A stretch of DNA of 10,227 nt from Pseudomonadota bacterium (GCA_002862965.1 PKCW01000032.1:1-10227); one strand, 5' to 3'. Positions 1 through 6,624 are shown, counted from the stretch's first letter. Made by a program: numbers and translations. The notes: generated by a model from the sequence alone, not told the origin.

Positions 1-647
1 GCCTCGTCGCCGACCGCATCATCATCTCCTGCAAGCTCAGCGGCGTGCAGGATCTGATCCGCGTCTACCGCGAGCTGGCCCGGCGCTGCGCCTACCCGCT
101 GCATCTCGGCCTCACCGAAGCCGGCATGGGCGTGAAGGGCATCGTCGCCTCCACCGCTGCGCTGGCCGTGCTGCTCCAGGAAGGCATCGGCGACACCATC
201 CGCATCTCGCTCACGCCCCAGCCCGGCGAGTCGCGCACCCGCGAGGTCGAGGTGGCGCAGGAGATCCTGCAGAGCATGGGGCTGCGCGCCTTCACGCCCA
301 GCGTCGTCGCCTGCCCCGGCTGCGGACGCACCACCAGCACCGTGTTCCAGGAACTCGCCCGCGACATCCAGAGCCACCTGCGCGAGCAGATGCCGCTCTG
401 GCGCGAGCACTATCCGGGCGTGGAGAACATGACCGTCGCCGTCATGGGCTGCGTGGTCAACGGCCCCGGCGAAAGCCGGCATGCCAATGTGGGGATTTCG
501 TTGCCGGGCACCGGCGAGGTGCCGGTGGCGCCGGTCTATGTGGACGGCGAAAAGACCGTCACGCTCAAGGGCGAGACCATCGCCGCGGATTTCTCGCGCA
601 TCGTGGACGACTACGTGGTGCGCCGCTACGGCAAAGCCGCCGGCTGA
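1..647 (+). CDS. ispG: 4-hydroxy-3-methylbut-2-enyl diphosphate synthase IspG (GcpE), 3' part only
   Basis: IspG is a cytosolic [4Fe-4S] enzyme that reductively opens 2-C-methyl-D-erythritol 2,4-cyclodiphosphate to HMBPP in the MEP isoprenoid pathway, usually with flavodoxin as electron donor. The gene is already open at base 3 (reading [17 protein letters not shown]), so the start and the TIM-barrel N-terminus lie outside the window. A GTG at 45 is internal to the conserved sequence and is not a start. The C-terminal iron-sulfur domain is complete. Two cluster cysteines lie in CPGCGRT (codons at 312 and 321), the third in GCVVNGPGE (codon at 450), and the conserved glutamate that is the fourth ligand in known structures is at 471. 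The [10 protein letters not shown] variant and the spacer before the third cysteine differ from E. coli IspG and resemble the longer form of many other proteobacteria. The gene ends in TGA and converges on the zipper genes. No hisS follows, unlike the common gammaproteobacterial order. Confidence 0.96.
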   Translation, partial: LVADRIIISCKLSGVQDLIRVYRELARRCAYPLHLGLTEAGMGVKGIVASTAALAVLLQEGIGDTIRISLTPQPGESRTREVEVAQEILQSMGLRAFTPSVVACPGCGRTTSTVFQELARDIQSHLREQMPLWREHYPGVENMTVAVMGCVVNGPGESRHANVGISLPGTGEVPVAPVYVDGEKTVTLKGETIAADFSRIVDDYVVRRYGKAAG

Positions 648-652
648 ATCGC

Positions 653-671
653 GCCGGCCGACTCCGGCTTT
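653..671 (+). terminator. Weak candidate terminator after ispG
   Basis: A 5-bp GC stem (GCCGG 653-657 with CCGGC 664-668, 6-base loop) is followed by only TTT, starting 6 bases after the ispG stop. Alternative folds exist. GCCGGC at 639-644 can pair with 653-658 across the stop codon, and AAAGCCG at 633-639 can pair with CGGCTTT at 665-671. The short U-run makes intrinsic termination uncertain. Confidence 0.25.
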
Positions 672-752
672 CAGCGTTGACCGTTATCGTTCCGCGAACC
701 TGGGCGGCGCCCACCGTCTGCGCGGGTGCAGGGCCAAGCGCGCGGCGGTGAT

Positions 753-773
753 GCGCCGCCGCGGAGGCGGCGC
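753..773 (-). terminator. GC hairpin just after the first glycine-zipper gene
   Basis: GCGCCGCC (753-760) pairs perfectly with GGCGGCGC (766-773) around a 5-base loop, starting 6 bases after the stop of the minus-strand zipper gene. There is no U-run on either strand. It could be a Rho-assisted 3' end or an mRNA-protecting stem between convergent genes. A second 7-bp stem (741-747 with 757-763) overlaps it and cannot form at the same time. Confidence 0.28.
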
Positions 774-779
774 AAGCCT

Positions 780-1109
780 TCAGCAGTTGCCTTTCTTGGC
801 CTGTCCCGGCGGGCAGAAGCCGCCGCCGCGCGCGGGCGGGGCGACGATGACGGCCGGCGCCGGAATGCCGACTGCGTGACGGTGGCCGTCGTCCTTGTCG
901 ACTGCAATGGCGGTGCCGGCCGCCGCCCCGACGGCGCCGCCGAGGATGGCGCCCTCGCGGCCACCGACCTGCTGGCCGATGACCGCGCCCGTGGCGCCGC
1001 CGAGCGCGCCACCGATGGCGGCTTCGGTCGTGGCGCTCTGGGCCGGCGCCTGCGCGCCATACACCAAGGCCACGACCGCGATCCCGAGAAGTCTCAAATT
1101 GCGTTTCAT
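780..1109 (-). CDS. Small secreted glycine-zipper protein with CPPGQAKKGNC tail
   Basis: This is a 109-residue protein of unknown function. Residues 1-23 form a signal peptide (MKRN, hydrophobic core, APA before the likely cut at 23/24); there is no lipobox cysteine, so a soluble or membrane-inserted periplasmic protein is expected. Residues 30-70 are a glycine zipper (GALGGATGAVIGQQ, then GAILGGAVGAAAG), the kind seen in Rick_17kDa/glycine-zipper 2TM families, where close helix packing in or against a membrane is thought to occur. A short charged stretch (DKDDGHRH, 71-78) and a Pro/Ala linker lead to GGGFCPPGQAKKGNC, whose two cysteines (99 and 109) could form a disulfide. I chose ATG 1109, not the in-frame ATG 1118, because AGGGGG lies 9 bases upstream of 1109 but abuts 1118. 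It sits 82 bases downstream of a paralogue on the same strand and is probably cotranscribed with it. Gene reality is well supported; the role is unknown. Confidence 0.82.
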   Translation of the reverse strand: MKRNLRLLGIAVVALVYGAQAPAQSATTEAAIGGALGGATGAVIGQQVGGREGAILGGAVGAAAGTAIAVDKDDGHRHAVGIPAPAVIVAPPARGGGFCPPGQAKKGNC

Positions 1110-1137
1110 GGTGGTCATCCCCCTGTGAGTTTCGAGT

Positions 1138-1166
1138 GGAGCGGATGGCTTGCGACCATCCGCCCC
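1138..1166 (-). other. Intercistronic hairpin between the two zipper genes
   Basis: GCGGATGG (1141-1148) and CCATCCGC (1156-1163) form a perfect 8-bp stem with a 7-base loop. In minus-strand RNA the stem extends to 11 bp (1138-1148 with 1156-1166) through one G-U pair; in plus-strand RNA that step would be an A-C mismatch, so the structure favours the strand that encodes the genes. It lies 25 bases after the stop of the upstream zipper gene and 13 bases before the Shine-Dalgarno of the downstream one. No U-run follows, so attenuation, RNA processing or message stabilisation is as likely as termination. Confidence 0.45.
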
Positions 1167-1191
1167 GCCCGAGCGAACCGACCGGTGTCGA

Positions 1192-1683
1192 TCAATGATC
1201 GTGGTGCCGGTCATGATGGCGACGATCATGCCAGGCGGCCTCGCGCGCCACATGCCGCGCCACCGGGTGGTAGTGCCCGCGGGGCACCACAACCGTCCGG
1301 TTGATCACCACCGGGCGTGCCGGGGCGTAGGCCACTGGCCGGGCGGGGTAATACGCGACCGGCCGCGCGGGGTAGTAGGCCACGGGCCGCGCCGGGTAAT
1401 AGGCGACCGGCCGCGCCGGATAGTAGGCCACCGGCGCCGCGTGGCCGCCGTAGTAGGCGGGGCGATCGTGGTCATGGTCGTCCACCGCCAGACCCGCGCC
1501 GAGCGCGCCGCCCAGTGCGCCACCGATGGCCGCACCCGTGGCGCCGCCCATCTGTTGGCCGATCACGGCGCCGGCCGCGCCGCCCAGTGCGCCGGCCACG
1601 ATCGCCTCGCGCCGCTCATCGCCTGCCAGCGCGCTTGTCGATCCCAACAAACCAATCAGTCCCGCCAGCAATAACCGTTTCAT
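1192..1683 (-). CDS. Secreted glycine-zipper protein with PVAYYPAR repeats and His-rich C-terminus
   Basis: This is a 163-residue protein of unknown function in four parts. Residues 1-20 are a signal peptide (MKRLLLAGL..., STSALA before the likely cut at 20/21), without a lipobox. Residues 27-67 are a glycine zipper; over its 38 best-aligned residues (31-68) I count 26 identities with the neighbouring 109-residue protein. After an acidic DDHDHD stretch come five tandem octapeptides PVAYYPAR (84-123, the last one PVAYAPAR), then a tail with nine histidines between residues 137 and 163. ATG 1683 is preceded by GGAG with 8-base spacing; an in-frame GTG two codons earlier is unlikely because it overlaps that site. 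The gene starts 80 bases after the hrpA stop on the same strand. Membrane or outer-envelope localisation is inferred from the family. The tail may bind divalent metals, which is also inference. No enzymatic motif is visible. Confidence 0.82.
   Translation of the reverse strand: MKRLLLAGLIGLLGSTSALAGDERREAIVAGALGGAAGAVIGQQMGGATGAAIGGALGGALGAGLAVDDHDHDRPAYYGGHAAPVAYYPARPVAYYPARPVAYYPARPVAYYPARPVAYAPARPVVINRTVVVPRGHYHPVARHVAREAAWHDRRHHDRHHDH
1315..1434 (-). repeat. Five tandem 24-bp repeats encoding PVAYYPAR
   Basis: Five contiguous, in-frame 24-bp units (1411-1434, 1387-1410, 1363-1386, 1339-1362, 1315-1338 in reading order) encode PVAYYPAR four times and PVAYAPAR once. Differences between units are nearly all synonymous. 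Valine and first-tyrosine codons alternate GTG/TAC, GTC/TAT, GTG/TAC, GTC/TAT, GTG/TAC along the array, which suggests a 48-bp two-unit ancestor. Unit 5, at the array edge, is the most diverged. Confidence 0.95.
1480..1608 (-). repeat. Glycine-zipper core duplicated in the neighbouring gene (copy at 897-1025)
   Basis: The segment encoding residues 26-68 of the repeat-bearing zipper protein corresponds without gaps to 897-1025 in the downstream gene. Both read E-A..., then GALGGA, GAVIGQQ, GG, GGA and AVD at equal spacing. This points to tandem gene duplication followed by complete divergence of the tails, although convergence through glycine-rich composition cannot be fully excluded. Confidence 0.7.
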
Positions 1684-1702
1684 GGCTGTCACTCCAACCA
1701 GA

Positions 1703-1718
1703 CACCCCTCTTGGGGCG
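1703..1718 (-). other. Small stem-loop in the hrpA-zipper gap
   Basis: In minus-strand RNA, CGCCCC and GGGGUG pair (6 bp with one G-U) around an AAGA loop, in the 80-base gap between the hrpA stop and the zipper ATG. No U-run follows, so it is a poor intrinsic terminator. It lies 7 bases upstream of the GGAG ribosome site and might affect initiation. I found no convincing promoter in this gap. Confidence 0.2.
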
Positions 1719-1763
1719 CGTACAGATTGGAACACGCCGACCGGCGCAAGCAACTGTTTCCAC

Positions 1764-4700
1764 TCAGCGACAGACCTCGAACAGTTCCGTCAGCCGGCGT
1801 TCGGAGACCCGGCCCAGGGCGCCGAGCTCCTGCGCGAACAGCGACAGGCGGTATTCCTCGATCATCCAGCGCAGCACGTCCCGCTGGGTCTGACGCGCGG
1901 GATCGTCGGTGGCCGGCAGATCCGCGAGGCGGCGCAGCCAGTGCGCCACGGCCGCCTGCCACTGGGCGTCGCGCGCTGCCCGGCCGGGCAGCTTCTCGAG
2001 CCGCAGCCGCGCGCCCTTGAGGTAGATCGCCAGCCGGCCGAGCCAGGGATCCTCGATGCGGGCCGCGAACCCTGGCGCCATCAGCCAGTCGGCCTGCGCC
2101 CGGATGTCGGCGAGGACGCTGCGCCGGGGTTCGGCTGCCTCCGCCTGCAGCAAGGGCCGGAGCTGTTTGTGCTCGGTGAGCGCGGCATGCACGGCCTGCG
2201 TGACCTGTCCGGCCGTACCCATGAGCTGACGCCGGCCCGCGTCGAGACGTGCGGCGAAGCCCTCGGCATCGCGCGGCAAGGGCGCGGCCAGAAACGATCG
2301 CTTGAGCACCGCCTCGATCAGATCAGTCCGCAGCGCCTCCCAGCGGCCCAGCGGTGCGTACAGAAGCCCCAGCTCGCGCGTCAGCGGCAGTTGTTTTTCC
2401 AGCAGGCGCAGCGCGGCGCCCAGTTGCAGACGCACCAGCGCCAGCACGCCGGCGCGGTGCGCGGCCCGGGCGGCCTCGGGCCGGTCGAACAGGCGCAGCG
2501 CCACGGCGCTCCCTTCCGCCGCGAGTGCCGGCCAGGCCGGCACTCGCAAGCCGGCCCGCACGATGTCCACCGGCCCCTCGGGCAGCGGCCCGAAATCCCA
2601 CACGGTCACGCCGTCCCGATTCCAGCGCGCCGCCTCACCGCCCATCGTCGGGGCGGCCGGTGCCGGCGCCGCGATCCGCCCGTCGCCGCGATGGGCGGCC
2701 TGCAGCGCGGCCAGATCGCGCCCGGCCGCAACGACGCCCCCATCCGGCGCCAGCACCTCGAAGCGCATGCGCAGATTGTCGGGCAGCGTCTCCTCCGGCC
2801 ACTGCTCGGGCGGCACCGTGACGCCGGTCATGCGCGCCAGGGCCTCTGACAGCGCGCTGCGTAACGGCGCCTCGGGCGCTTCCAGCAGCGCCTCGGTCGC
2901 GGCCTGGGCGAAATGGGGCGCGGGGATGAAATGGCGGCGCAGCGCCTTGGGCAGGGCGCGGATGAGCGCCTCCACCTTGTCCGCGAGCATGCCCGGCACC
3001 AGGCGCTCGAATGCCTCGGCGCGCAGTGGCCCCAGCGCCGGCAGGGGAATCTCGACCGTCACCCCGTCCTCGGGATCGCCGGGCTCGAAGCGGTAGCGCA
3101 GGCGCAGCGGCATGCCCGCGACCGTCATCCGGTCGGGATAGGCGCGGCTGTCCGCCCAGGCCGAGTCGGCGCGCACCAGATCCTCGCGGCGCATGAGGAG
3201 GTGCTGCGGCGCAGTGCGCTCGACCTCCTGGCGCCAGCGCTCGAAACGCACCATGTCGTAGACCTCCGCCGGCACGCGCTGCGCGTAGAAGTCGAAGGGC
3301 GCGTTCTCATCCAGCAGGGCGCCGGGCTGACGCAGCTTGGCCTCTTCCTCGGTCAGCGCGGCCCACAGCGCGCGGTTGTGCGTGAGAAAGCCCCCGCGGG
3401 TGCGGCACTCGCCGGCCACCAGACCCTCGCGGATCAGGAGCTCCCGCGCGAGCGCCGGATCGATGGGTCCGTAATCGACCGGGCGTCTGGCGCTCAGGAT
3501 CAACCCGTGCAGGCTGGTCTGCATGTAAGCGCCCACCCGCCCGGCGCGCGCCTGCCAGTGCGGCTCCAGATAGCTGCGCTTGAGCAGGTCACCCGCCGCG
3601 GCCTCGACCCAGGCCGGCTCGATCGCCGCCACCGTGCGCGCATAGAGCCGGGTGGTCTGCACCAGTTCGGCGGCCATCACCCAGTCCGGCCGCTTGCGCG
3701 CCAGGCCGGAGCCGGGATGCAGATGGAAGTGCACGCCGCGTGCGCCCTGATAGTCACCCTCCTCGCGCTTGCGCCCGATGCGCCCCAGCAATCCGCTGAG
3801 CAGGGCCTGATGGATGGCGGCCTCGTCCGCCGGCTCCTGATTCACCCGCAGCGATTGCTCGTGCGCCAGTTGCAGCAGTTCGCGGTGCACATCCGACCAC
3901 TCGCGCATGCGCAGCGCCGAGACCAGGTGCGCTTCACAGAACTGCCGCCGCGCCGCGCCCGAAGTGCCGGCCGCGCGCCAGGCCTCCCACAGCCGCAGGT
4001 AACTCAGGAAATCCGAGCGGGGATGCCGGAACACCGCCTGTTTGCCGTCGGCGAGCGCCGCCTGCTCCGGCGGCCGCTCGCGCGGATCGCCGACCGCCAG
4101 CGCGCCGGCGATGATGAGCACCTCGTGCAGGCAGTGATGTTCGGCACCGCCGAGCACCATGCGCCCGATCACCGGGTCCACGGGCAGCCGCGCCAGATCG
4201 CGGCCGCGGCGGGTGAGCTGGCCGGCGGCATCGAGCGCGCCCAGCTCGCGCAGCAGTTGCACGGCGTCCTTCACATAGCGCGCATCGGGCGGATCGGGGA
4301 AGGGAAAGGCCTCGATGTCGCCCAGCCGCAGCGCCTTCATCTGCAGCACGACCCCCGCGAGATTGGTGCGCAGGATCTCCGGATCGGTGTAGCGCGGCCG
4401 CGCCAGATAGTCCGCCTCGTCGTAGAGGCGGATGCAGACGCCCGGCGCGGTGCGCCCGCAGCGGCCGGCGCGCTGGTCGGCGCTGGCCTGGGAAACGGGC
4501 TCGATGGGCAGCCGGCCGACCTTGGTGCGGTGGCTGTAGCGGCTGATGCGCGCCAGGCCGGTGTCGATGACGTGGCGGATGCCGGGCACGGTGAGCGAGG
4601 TCTCGGCGACGTTGGTGGCGAGCACGATGCGCCGCTGCCGATGTGGCCGGAACACCAGATCCTGATGCCGCGCGGCCAAGCGGGCATAGAGCGGCAGGAT

Positions 4701-5648
4701 CTCGGTGCCGGGCAGGTTCTGCCGGCGCAGCGCCTCGCCGACCTCGCGGATGTCGCGTTCGCCGGGCAGAAACACCAGGATGTCCTCGCGGCCACCCCGG
4801 TCCAGCTCGGCCACCGCCGCCAGCACGCCGTCGATGGGATCGCGCAGCGCCTTGGGATCGGCGTCGAGCGGCCGGTAGCGCAGCTCGACCGGGTAGGTGC
4901 GCCCCGCCACGCTGAAGACGGGCGCCCCGTCGAAGTGGCGGGCGAAGCGTTCCGGATCGATGGTGGCGGAGGTGATGATCAGCTTCAGATCCGGCCGGCG
5001 CGGCAGCAACTGCTTGAGGTAACCCAGCAGGAAATCGATGTTCAGGCTGCGCTCGTGCGCCTCGTCGAGGATCAGGGTGTCGTAGGCCCACAGCATGCGG
5101 TCGCGGGTGAGCTCGGCGAGCAGGATGCCGTCGGTCATCACCTTGATGAAGGGGTCGGGGCCGAGCTGCTCGGCGAACCGCACCTGATAACCCGCCACCT
5201 CGCCCAGCGGCGCGCCCAGCTCCTGGGCCAGCCGCGCCGCCACGGTGCGCGCCGCCAGCCGGCGCGGCTGGGTGTGGCCGATGAGTCCGCGGATGCCGCG
5301 CCCGGCTTCCAGGCACAGCTTCGGAATTTGCGTGGTCTTGCCCGAGCCGGTCGCCCCGCAGATCACCACCACGGGATGGGCGGCGATGGCGGCCACCAAC
5401 GCCTCGCGCGCGCCGCTGACGGGCAGCTCGGGCGGGTAGTGCAGGGCCGGCAGCCGCGCCCGCCGCATCGCGCAGGCCACGCGGCTGGCCTCGATGGCCG
5501 CCGTCAGTTCGGCCATCGCCATCGCGCTTGCTCCGCCGCGCCGCTGCATCTCCTGCAGCGCCGACCAGCGTCGGCGCAGGGCGGGTTGATCCGCGCTGCG
5601 GCAGGCATCCAGACCCTCCGGCAGGGGCGGGTCGGCGCGGCGCGTCAC
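1764..5648 (-). CDS. hrpA: ATP-dependent RNA helicase HrpA (DEAH box)
   Basis: HrpA is a cytosolic DEAH-box 3'-5' RNA helicase; in E. coli it acts in mRNA processing and has been linked to collided ribosomes. The 1294-residue product matches the roughly 1300 residues of E. coli HrpA. Visible motifs: Walker A GATGSGKT (98-105), HTQPRRLAA (125-133), DEAH (195-198) within DEAHERSLNIDFLLGYLK, SAT (227-229), LATNVAETSLTVPG (343-356) and QRAGRCGR (392-399). The winged-helix/HA2 and OB-fold regions follow to about residue 680, then the DUF3418 extension that separates HrpA from HrpB. The start is GTG 5648, 11 bases beyond the methyltransferase stop. It has no clear Shine-Dalgarno, but the N-terminal LDACRSADQPALRRRW resembles the start of E. 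coli HrpA, so ATG 5522 (behind a GGAG) would be too late. Tight spacing suggests coupled translation with the upstream methyltransferase gene. The frame stays open upstream through that gene; I treat this as a GC effect. Confidence 0.96.
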   Translation of the reverse strand: MTRRADPPLPEGLDACRSADQPALRRRWSALQEMQRRGGASAMAMAELTAAIEASRVACAMRRARLPALHYPPELPVSGAREALVAAIAAHPVVVICGATGSGKTTQIPKLCLEAGRGIRGLIGHTQPRRLAARTVAARLAQELGAPLGEVAGYQVRFAEQLGPDPFIKVMTDGILLAELTRDRMLWAYDTLILDEAHERSLNIDFLLGYLKQLLPRRPDLKLIITSATIDPERFARHFDGAPVFSVAGRTYPVELRYRPLDADPKALRDPIDGVLAAVAELDRGGREDILVFLPGERDIREVGEALRRQNLPGTEILPLYARLAARHQDLVFRPHRQRRIVLATNVAETSLTVPGIRHVIDTGLARISRYSHRTKVGRLPIEPVSQASADQRAGRCGRTAPGVCIRLYDEADYLARPRYTDPEILRTNLAGVVLQMKALRLGDIEAFPFPDPPDARYVKDAVQLLRELGALDAAGQLTRRGRDLARLPVDPVIGRMVLGGAEHHCLHEVLIIAGALAVGDPRERPPEQAALADGKQAVFRHPRSDFLSYLRLWEAWRAAGTSGAARRQFCEAHLVSALRMREWSDVHRELLQLAHEQSLRVNQEPADEAAIHQALLSGLLGRIGRKREEGDYQGARGVHFHLHPGSGLARKRPDWVMAAELVQTTRLYARTVAAIEPAWVEAAAGDLLKRSYLEPHWQARAGRVGAYMQTSLHGLILSARRPVDYGPIDPALARELLIREGLVAGECRTRGGFLTHNRALWAALTEEEAKLRQPGALLDENAPFDFYAQRVPAEVYDMVRFERWRQEVERTAPQHLLMRREDLVRADSAWADSRAYPDRMTVAGMPLRLRYRFEPGDPEDGVTVEIPLPALGPLRAEAFERLVPGMLADKVEALIRALPKALRRHFIPAPHFAQAATEALLEAPEAPLRSALSEALARMTGVTVPPEQWPEETLPDNLRMRFEVLAPDGGVVAAGRDLAALQAAHRGDGRIAAPAPAAPTMGGEAARWNRDGVTVWDFGPLPEGPVDIVRAGLRVPAWPALAAEGSAVALRLFDRPEAARAAHRAGVLALVRLQLGAALRLLEKQLPLTRELGLLYAPLGRWEALRTDLIEAVLKRSFLAAPLPRDAEGFAARLDAGRRQLMGTAGQVTQAVHAALTEHKQLRPLLQAEAAEPRRSVLADIRAQADWLMAPGFAARIEDPWLGRLAIYLKGARLRLEKLPGRAARDAQWQAAVAHWLRRLADLPATDDPARQTQRDVLRWMIEEYRLSLFAQELGALGRVSERRLTELFEVCR

Positions 5649-5659
5649 GGTGCGACGGG

Positions 5660-6589
5660 TCAGGGGACGGGCCTCAGGGCGTGCATGAGATGCAGATGCG
5701 GCAACACCTCGCGCAAATCCTCGCGCCCGGCGAGATAGCGCGCGGTCAGCGCGTCCGGTCCCAGGCACTCGGCAGGATCGAATCCGGCCTGCGCCAGGGG
5801 CGGCGCCAACTGCTCCAGCAGCAGCCCGCCGGGCAGCGACTCGCCGAACAGATGCGCCATGAGCCGGGTCCGCGCCAACAGCTGCGGGAGCCGTGGCTGC
5901 GCGAATGCACCCGCGGCGAGGACATCCAGCGTGAAATGGCTGCCCGGCGCGGCGCACTGCCCGACCGCCGCGATGAGGCGGGAGCACGCCTCGGGCGCCA
6001 GGTAATAAGCCACCCCCAGCCAGGCGAACAAGGCCGGCCGGGCCGCATCGAAACCGGCGGCACGCAGCGCTGCGGGCAAGCGCTCGGGCGTCGACAGATC
6101 GAGCGGCACCGGTGTGCGCCGCTGCGGCGTCGGCAACCCGGCGCGGCGCGCGCGCGCGGTCTTGTCGGCCAGGACCGCCGGCAGATCGACCTCGAACACC
6201 TGCACGGCGTCCAGCGCCGGCGGCCGGCGCCAGGCGAAGCTGTCCAGCCCCGCGCCCAGGATCACGTACTGATCGAGCCCCTGCGCCCGCGCGGCGGTCG
6301 CGAGCAGGTCCTCGGTGTAGCGGCTGCGCACCAGAGTCGTGGCAGCTCCGGCGAGGAAGGTGCGATGAAAACCGCTCAGCCGTCCGGCCAGCGCGCCGAG
6401 GCGCGGGCGCACCAGCAGCCGGTAGGCGGGATTGACGAGGGTGAGCGCGCAGGGATCGTCGAAGACCCGGGGCTGCCGGCCGTGGCGATGATGATCGGCG
6501 CGCGCCAGCGCCGCAGCCTCGGCCATGGGGCTGGCCGCCAGAAACGGCAGACGGCGGAGCCCGCCGAACAGCTTGTCCTGCCACCCCAT
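5660..6589 (-). CDS. SAM-dependent methyltransferase, LCM/PPM (TIGR00027-like) family
   Basis: This is a 309-residue class I methyltransferase resembling the leucine carboxyl methyltransferase/TIGR00027 group, whose members methylate carboxyl or hydroxyl groups of protein or small-molecule substrates; many have no known substrate. Evidence: N-terminal MAEAAALARADHH and VFDDPCA segments (about 22-48) typical of the group, SAM-binding motif VILGAGLDSFAWR (109-121), acidic ribose-binding EVDLP (133-137), PLDL (162-165), and the AWLGVAYYL segment (189-197), which matches the family WEGVxxYL signature with the glutamate replaced by leucine at 191. No signal peptide or membrane segment is visible, so it is cytosolic. 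ATG 6589 is preceded by GGTGA at 7 bases; an upstream in-frame start at 6670 would run through the divergent control region and is rejected. It lies directly upstream of hrpA with an 11-base gap and diverges from the SDR gene. The family call is firm; the substrate is unknown. Confidence 0.88.
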   Translation of the reverse strand: MGWQDKLFGGLRRLPFLAASPMAEAAALARADHHRHGRQPRVFDDPCALTLVNPAYRLLVRPRLGALAGRLSGFHRTFLAGAATTLVRSRYTEDLLATAARAQGLDQYVILGAGLDSFAWRRPPALDAVQVFEVDLPAVLADKTARARRAGLPTPQRRTPVPLDLSTPERLPAALRAAGFDAARPALFAWLGVAYYLAPEACSRLIAAVGQCAAPGSHFTLDVLAAGAFAQPRLPQLLARTRLMAHLFGESLPGGLLLEQLAPPLAQAGFDPAECLGPDALTARYLAGREDLREVLPHLHLMHALRPVP

Positions 6590-6595
6590 CGTTGG

Positions 6596-6624
6596 TTCAC
6601 CGCGGTCAAAACGTCCATGATAAT
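6596..6624 (+). promoter_or_regulatory. Candidate sigma-70 promoter for the SDR gene
   Basis: TTCACC (6596-6601, 4 of 6 matches to the -35 consensus) and GATAAT (6619-6624, 5 of 6 to the -10) are separated by 17 bases. This would start transcription near 6631, giving a leader of about 38 bases before the ATG at 6669. The -35 also contains the complement of the methyltransferase ribosome site (6597-6601), showing how compressed the divergent region is. Confidence 0.45.

Noticed and set aside
1315..1434. Could the 24-bp repeats be a CRISPR array or integration site?
   Set aside because: The units are contiguous without spacers, stay in frame and encode one peptide; they are protein-coding tandem repeats.
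1684..1763. Promoter for the repeat-bearing zipper gene in the hrpA-zipper gap
   Set aside because: Only poor matches such as TTGCGC-17-TCTGTA are visible on the minus strand, too weak to call.
1317..2849. A 510-codon plus-strand frame crossing the zipper gene and the end of hrpA
   Set aside because: It is Arg/Pro-rich low-complexity translation opposite two supported genes; its apparent repeats are the complement of the PVAYYPAR array.
5522..5648. hrpA starting at ATG 5522 behind a GGAG
   Set aside because: It would remove a segment (LDACRSADQPALRRRW) that resembles the N-terminus of known HrpA.
2913..5738. A 941-codon open frame on the plus strand, antisense to hrpA
   Set aside because: It has no recognisable domain, is repetitive in Arg/Gln/Ala/His, and mirrors the helicase codons. 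Long antisense frames are expected at this GC level opposite a real gene.
5649..6584. N-terminal extension of hrpA to an ATG at 6584 (1606 residues)
   Set aside because: The extra 312 residues lie wholly across the methyltransferase gene in another frame, are Arg/Ala/Gly-rich with no domain, and E. coli HrpA has about 1300 residues.
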